Assembly (NCBI RefSeq): GCF_019097595.1
Contig: NC_080717.1
Coordinates: forward strand, 5,226,001 to 5,290,000
DNA: 64,000 nt
Source of the DNA: Hemibagrus wyckioides
Taxonomy: Eukaryota > Chordata > Actinopteri > Siluriformes > Bagridae
Direction of reading: 5' to 3'
Shown here: positions 61,071 through 64,000 of the stretch, piece after piece
Numbering within the stretch: position 1 is the stretch's first letter
How the letters are laid out: every line of letters starts with the position of its first letter
Notes under the pieces: model-generated
Database searches by the model: none
Seen by the model: the letters and a program-made list of their open reading frames with translations, nothing else
Told to the model about the DNA's origin: nothing
Made by a program: the position numbers and the translations under genes

Positions 61071-61256
61071 GGGGCAGTGGTGGTTCAAGTGGGTAAGGCT
61101 CTCAGTTGTTGCTTGGAGTATCAGGGTTTAAGCCCCAGCACCACCAAGCTCCACAGTTGGGCAATTGATCAAGGCCCTTAACCCCCTCTTTGCTCTAAGG
61201 GTGCTGGGATACACAAAGAAAAGAATTCCACTGTGCTGTGTGTGGTGGTGATAAAC
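61071..61256 (+). mobile_element. tRNA-derived SINE (family C)
   Basis: ggggcagtggtggttcaagt, gggtttaagccccagcacca, gatcaaggcccttaaccccc and tail gaattccactgtgctgtg. Confidence 0.8.
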
Positions 61257-62270
61257 TCTTGATGCCCTTAGTTCTTCCCAATCCAGAAATTGCAGATTTT
61301 CCTCCAGTCTGCATTTTATTTATCTTCAGTAAGCATTTTATCCTGGTCTGGGTCATAATTGGAATGGATCTATTGACCATTTCATGAAAACCTGCGACAG
61401 CAAGTCCATCTAGGACAAAACAGTTTTTTCCTCTTACTAGACTTTTTCTTCTTTCTTTATCTGTGTGTAAAGTGACCTTGAGTGTTCCACAAGGTGCTAA
61501 ACAAACTGGAATGTATTATCAGTTTCATTACCTGATGCTACATCGTTTTCCACTACAGGTTTGGTTAATGCACCTCGAGTTTTGCTAGCAGAAGAAATTA
61601 TCCTCCGTATGACCTTAACAGATCAGGCCAGAGCATGTTTAATAGTGTTCCTGTGGACAGGAAGGACAATGATGAACATAGTCCTGATCTTCAGGAGACA
61701 GTGGCTGCACTGAACAAAGAGGAGTACCACTTCAATCAGGAGAGTTTGCAATTTCTGGGCTCTGCTCTGTGAAAGTAATCCTCAAGGCTCCCACTCCACT
61801 ACATTCATTTCTAGAACTGACTGCTGAGTACTCTGCCAAATCACTCCAAATTTGTCCTGACTGCCTGGAGCTAATTACACATCTGTTGTGAGTGAAAATC
61901 ATTTTTGAGTTTTAGCTGTTTCCACTGATATGCTAGATTGCGAGCTTGGCATGGTAACTCATTGGCTATAAAATGGTCATGTCACAAATCGTGTGACTGC
62001 CCTCGATCCATCCATCCATTTCTTTTTCCAGAAAATACAACACAACTCTGACTAGACAATGAAGCGTATGATTAATCAGGTATTAATCAGAAAAGCAGCA
62101 AAGAGTGCCAGATTTTGGGAAGCTCTAGGGTTTCACCATGGTGCTACCATCAGCATACTTCACTCTAGAGCTGGTGCTTTATGAATATTTAGATTATTTG
62201 ACACCGTTTAACTCCGTTTAACTAGACTTCCAATGGCACCATATGGCAAAATCAAGCTCAAGTCACTGTA
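61257..62270. other. intergenic, no gene seen
   Basis: 61310-61385 carries a scrap of a family D-like SINE (cattttatcctggtctgggt). The rest is unique. Confidence 0.45.
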
Positions 62271-62277
62271 CACTGTA

Positions 62278-62804
62278 CAGTGGAATCTCGGCATACGAAT
62301 TTAATTTGCTCTGGAGGCGAGTTCATAAGGTTGAAAATTTCTATTGCGAAATGAATTTTCTTATAAGAAACAATGTAAATGCAGATAATCCATTCCAACC
62401 TTGCAAATATTACTAATATGACCAATATGAAGCGTATGTTATCTGTATGGCTGATTACAAAGAACTGACCCAAGCCAAGCATTCCATGTCAAGGGTCCTC
62501 ACAGGAAGTCATGCCAGCAAGCTTGGGCTAAAAATAGAACAGACCACCCACGCCACCGATCTGTCAACAAAAAAACACCAGAAAAATCACTGAGCTTTTG
62601 AACGCATGCTGAAGGCAACGTTGGTATCCTGGGTTGACTCTTTCAAAACAGCTTTCCTAAAATTCGTAAACTCGCTTCGGTTGGCTTTGCTTGGCTTTCC
62701 ACTGATGCAAACAATTTCGTACAACGTACGTCAGCGTTCGGTTCGATTCAGTTCGTTCGGTTAAAATTCGTAAGGGAGGGCATTCAAATGCTGAGGTTCC
62801 ACTG
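62278..62804 (+). mobile_element. pogo/Tigger-like MITE, copy 4
   Basis: cagtggaatctcggcatacg to aaatgctgaggttccactg with TA on both sides (62276-62277, 62805-62806). Shares caaagaactgacccaagcca and aaaatagaacagaccaccca with the other copies. Confidence 0.92.
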
Positions 62805-62807
62805 TAC

Positions 62808-63615
62808 ATGTAAATACATACTAAAAAACCCAGTGAGGCCAGCACCAGGAAGTTGAGTTTAACAGCATGCAAAATTTAACCTGACTGGAGAACACAGAGC
62901 CATTGGAGGGAATGGGACAGAGCTTCGATTTTTTCCCACTGTGGCACATTCGATGCCTGTTGATAAAAGGTCATTACAGTCAGCACTGGCGAATTGCCTC
63001 CAGAGTTCGGTTGTCTCTGAGGTCATTTATTTTAAACAACATCACCTCACTGTCTCAGCAGAGAGCATGAGAGCGAGGGAGTATCGACGAACATAAAAAG
63101 TAGACTTTGGTAACGTGTGACAACATACAGCAGGTAGATTTTAACTATTGCTATGCAAGTCATTCAGGATAGATAAGGGATTTGGATTTAGTGTACACTT
63201 CTAATTCAGTGACATTTTTTTTTTGCACACTATTTTCTCTTTCAGTGATATGAATAAAACAGTGTCACCTAGCAGCATGGCTTGAACTCTTGCACTTTTG
63301 TTTCATATTGAAGAGAAGATGCACATGCTTCAGTGACCCAGCATGATGCTTACTCACACCACTAAACAGAACACCATAGGAAAATCATTTTTCATACCTG
63401 TTGGCTTCCTCAAGTGAATACAAAGCTGAGTGAGGCTCTTTTATCTCTTCACAGAAGAAGCATCCTCTTTGCTCCACTGCATGGCTAATTCATTGGTCAC
63501 TCTCACTCTCTCTGTTCCTATTGATCTTGGTGGTGAAGGTCCCATGCTGCTTCTTTCAACACTGTGGGTAGAATGACCTGCAGGTCAGGAAGCTGGTCCT
63601 GAGAGAACCTGCTGC
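62808..63615. other. intergenic, nothing recognised
   Basis: Unique sequence of mixed composition with no repeat family or coding potential that I can support. Confidence 0.45.
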
Positions 63616-63619
63616 AGGG

Positions 63620-64000
<381 letters not shown>

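Overview
The window is a piece of a vertebrate nuclear genome, almost certainly from a teleost fish. The basis is a multi-exon gene with GT-AG introns, very abundant microsatellites, and the repeat mix: tRNA-derived SINEs of fish type, several fish Tc1-like elements, pogo- and hAT-type MITEs, an L1/Tx1-clade LINE and L2-clade LINE tails. A catfish (Siluriformes) or related otophysan would fit the repeat mix, but that is inference and not proven by the sequence.

1-8120: the 3' part of one plus-strand protein-coding gene, rapgef2 (Rap guanine nucleotide exchange factor 2, PDZ-GEF1/CNrasGEF). I resolve 11 coding exons (1-161, 288-499, 636-759, 1168-1191, 2788-3011, 3122-3292, 4266-4403, 5227-5437, 5526-5980, 6606-6824, 8095-8120). 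They join in phase to 1965 nt, that is 654 residues plus stop. They carry the second half of the RasGEF catalytic domain and the whole regulatory tail: a DSGxxS degron-like motif, two PPxY motifs and a C-terminal SAV PDZ ligand. Two exons are very short (24 and 26 nt) and easily missed. The 3' UTR probably runs to a poly(A) signal at 11692-11697 (or 11932-11937) and contains a degenerate repeat.

12000-40600: no gene recognised. The region holds two pogo/Tigger-like MITEs (a third at 34.6 kb), an L2 LINE tail, a triplet-repeat array with a duplicated spacer, a 23-bp minisatellite, a GT-rich array, SINEs, Tc1-like relics carrying (ATCT)n, and a few stretches that look like conserved non-coding DNA.

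40614-46151: a nearly full-length but dead LINE of the L1/Tx1 clade (ORF1 with CCHC knuckle; ORF2 with AP endonuclease and YADD reverse transcriptase), sitting exactly between (TC)n tracts. This suggests a microsatellite-targeted element like the Kibi/Koshi group.

46150-64000: again no gene. It contains TTTC arrays, an L2 LINE 3' end whose tail resembles the tail of the local SINEs, a 2-kb T+G-rich degenerate tandem array, further SINEs, a hAT MITE with a paralogous empty site, a fourth pogo-like MITE, and two Tc1-like copies, the last running off the window.

The one functional gene recognised is rapgef2. The rest looks like a repeat-rich gene desert downstream of it. I found no undescribed biochemical system. 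The most interesting items are the (TC)n-nested LINE, the pogo-like MITE family, the MITE empty-site pair, and the two tiny rapgef2 exons.
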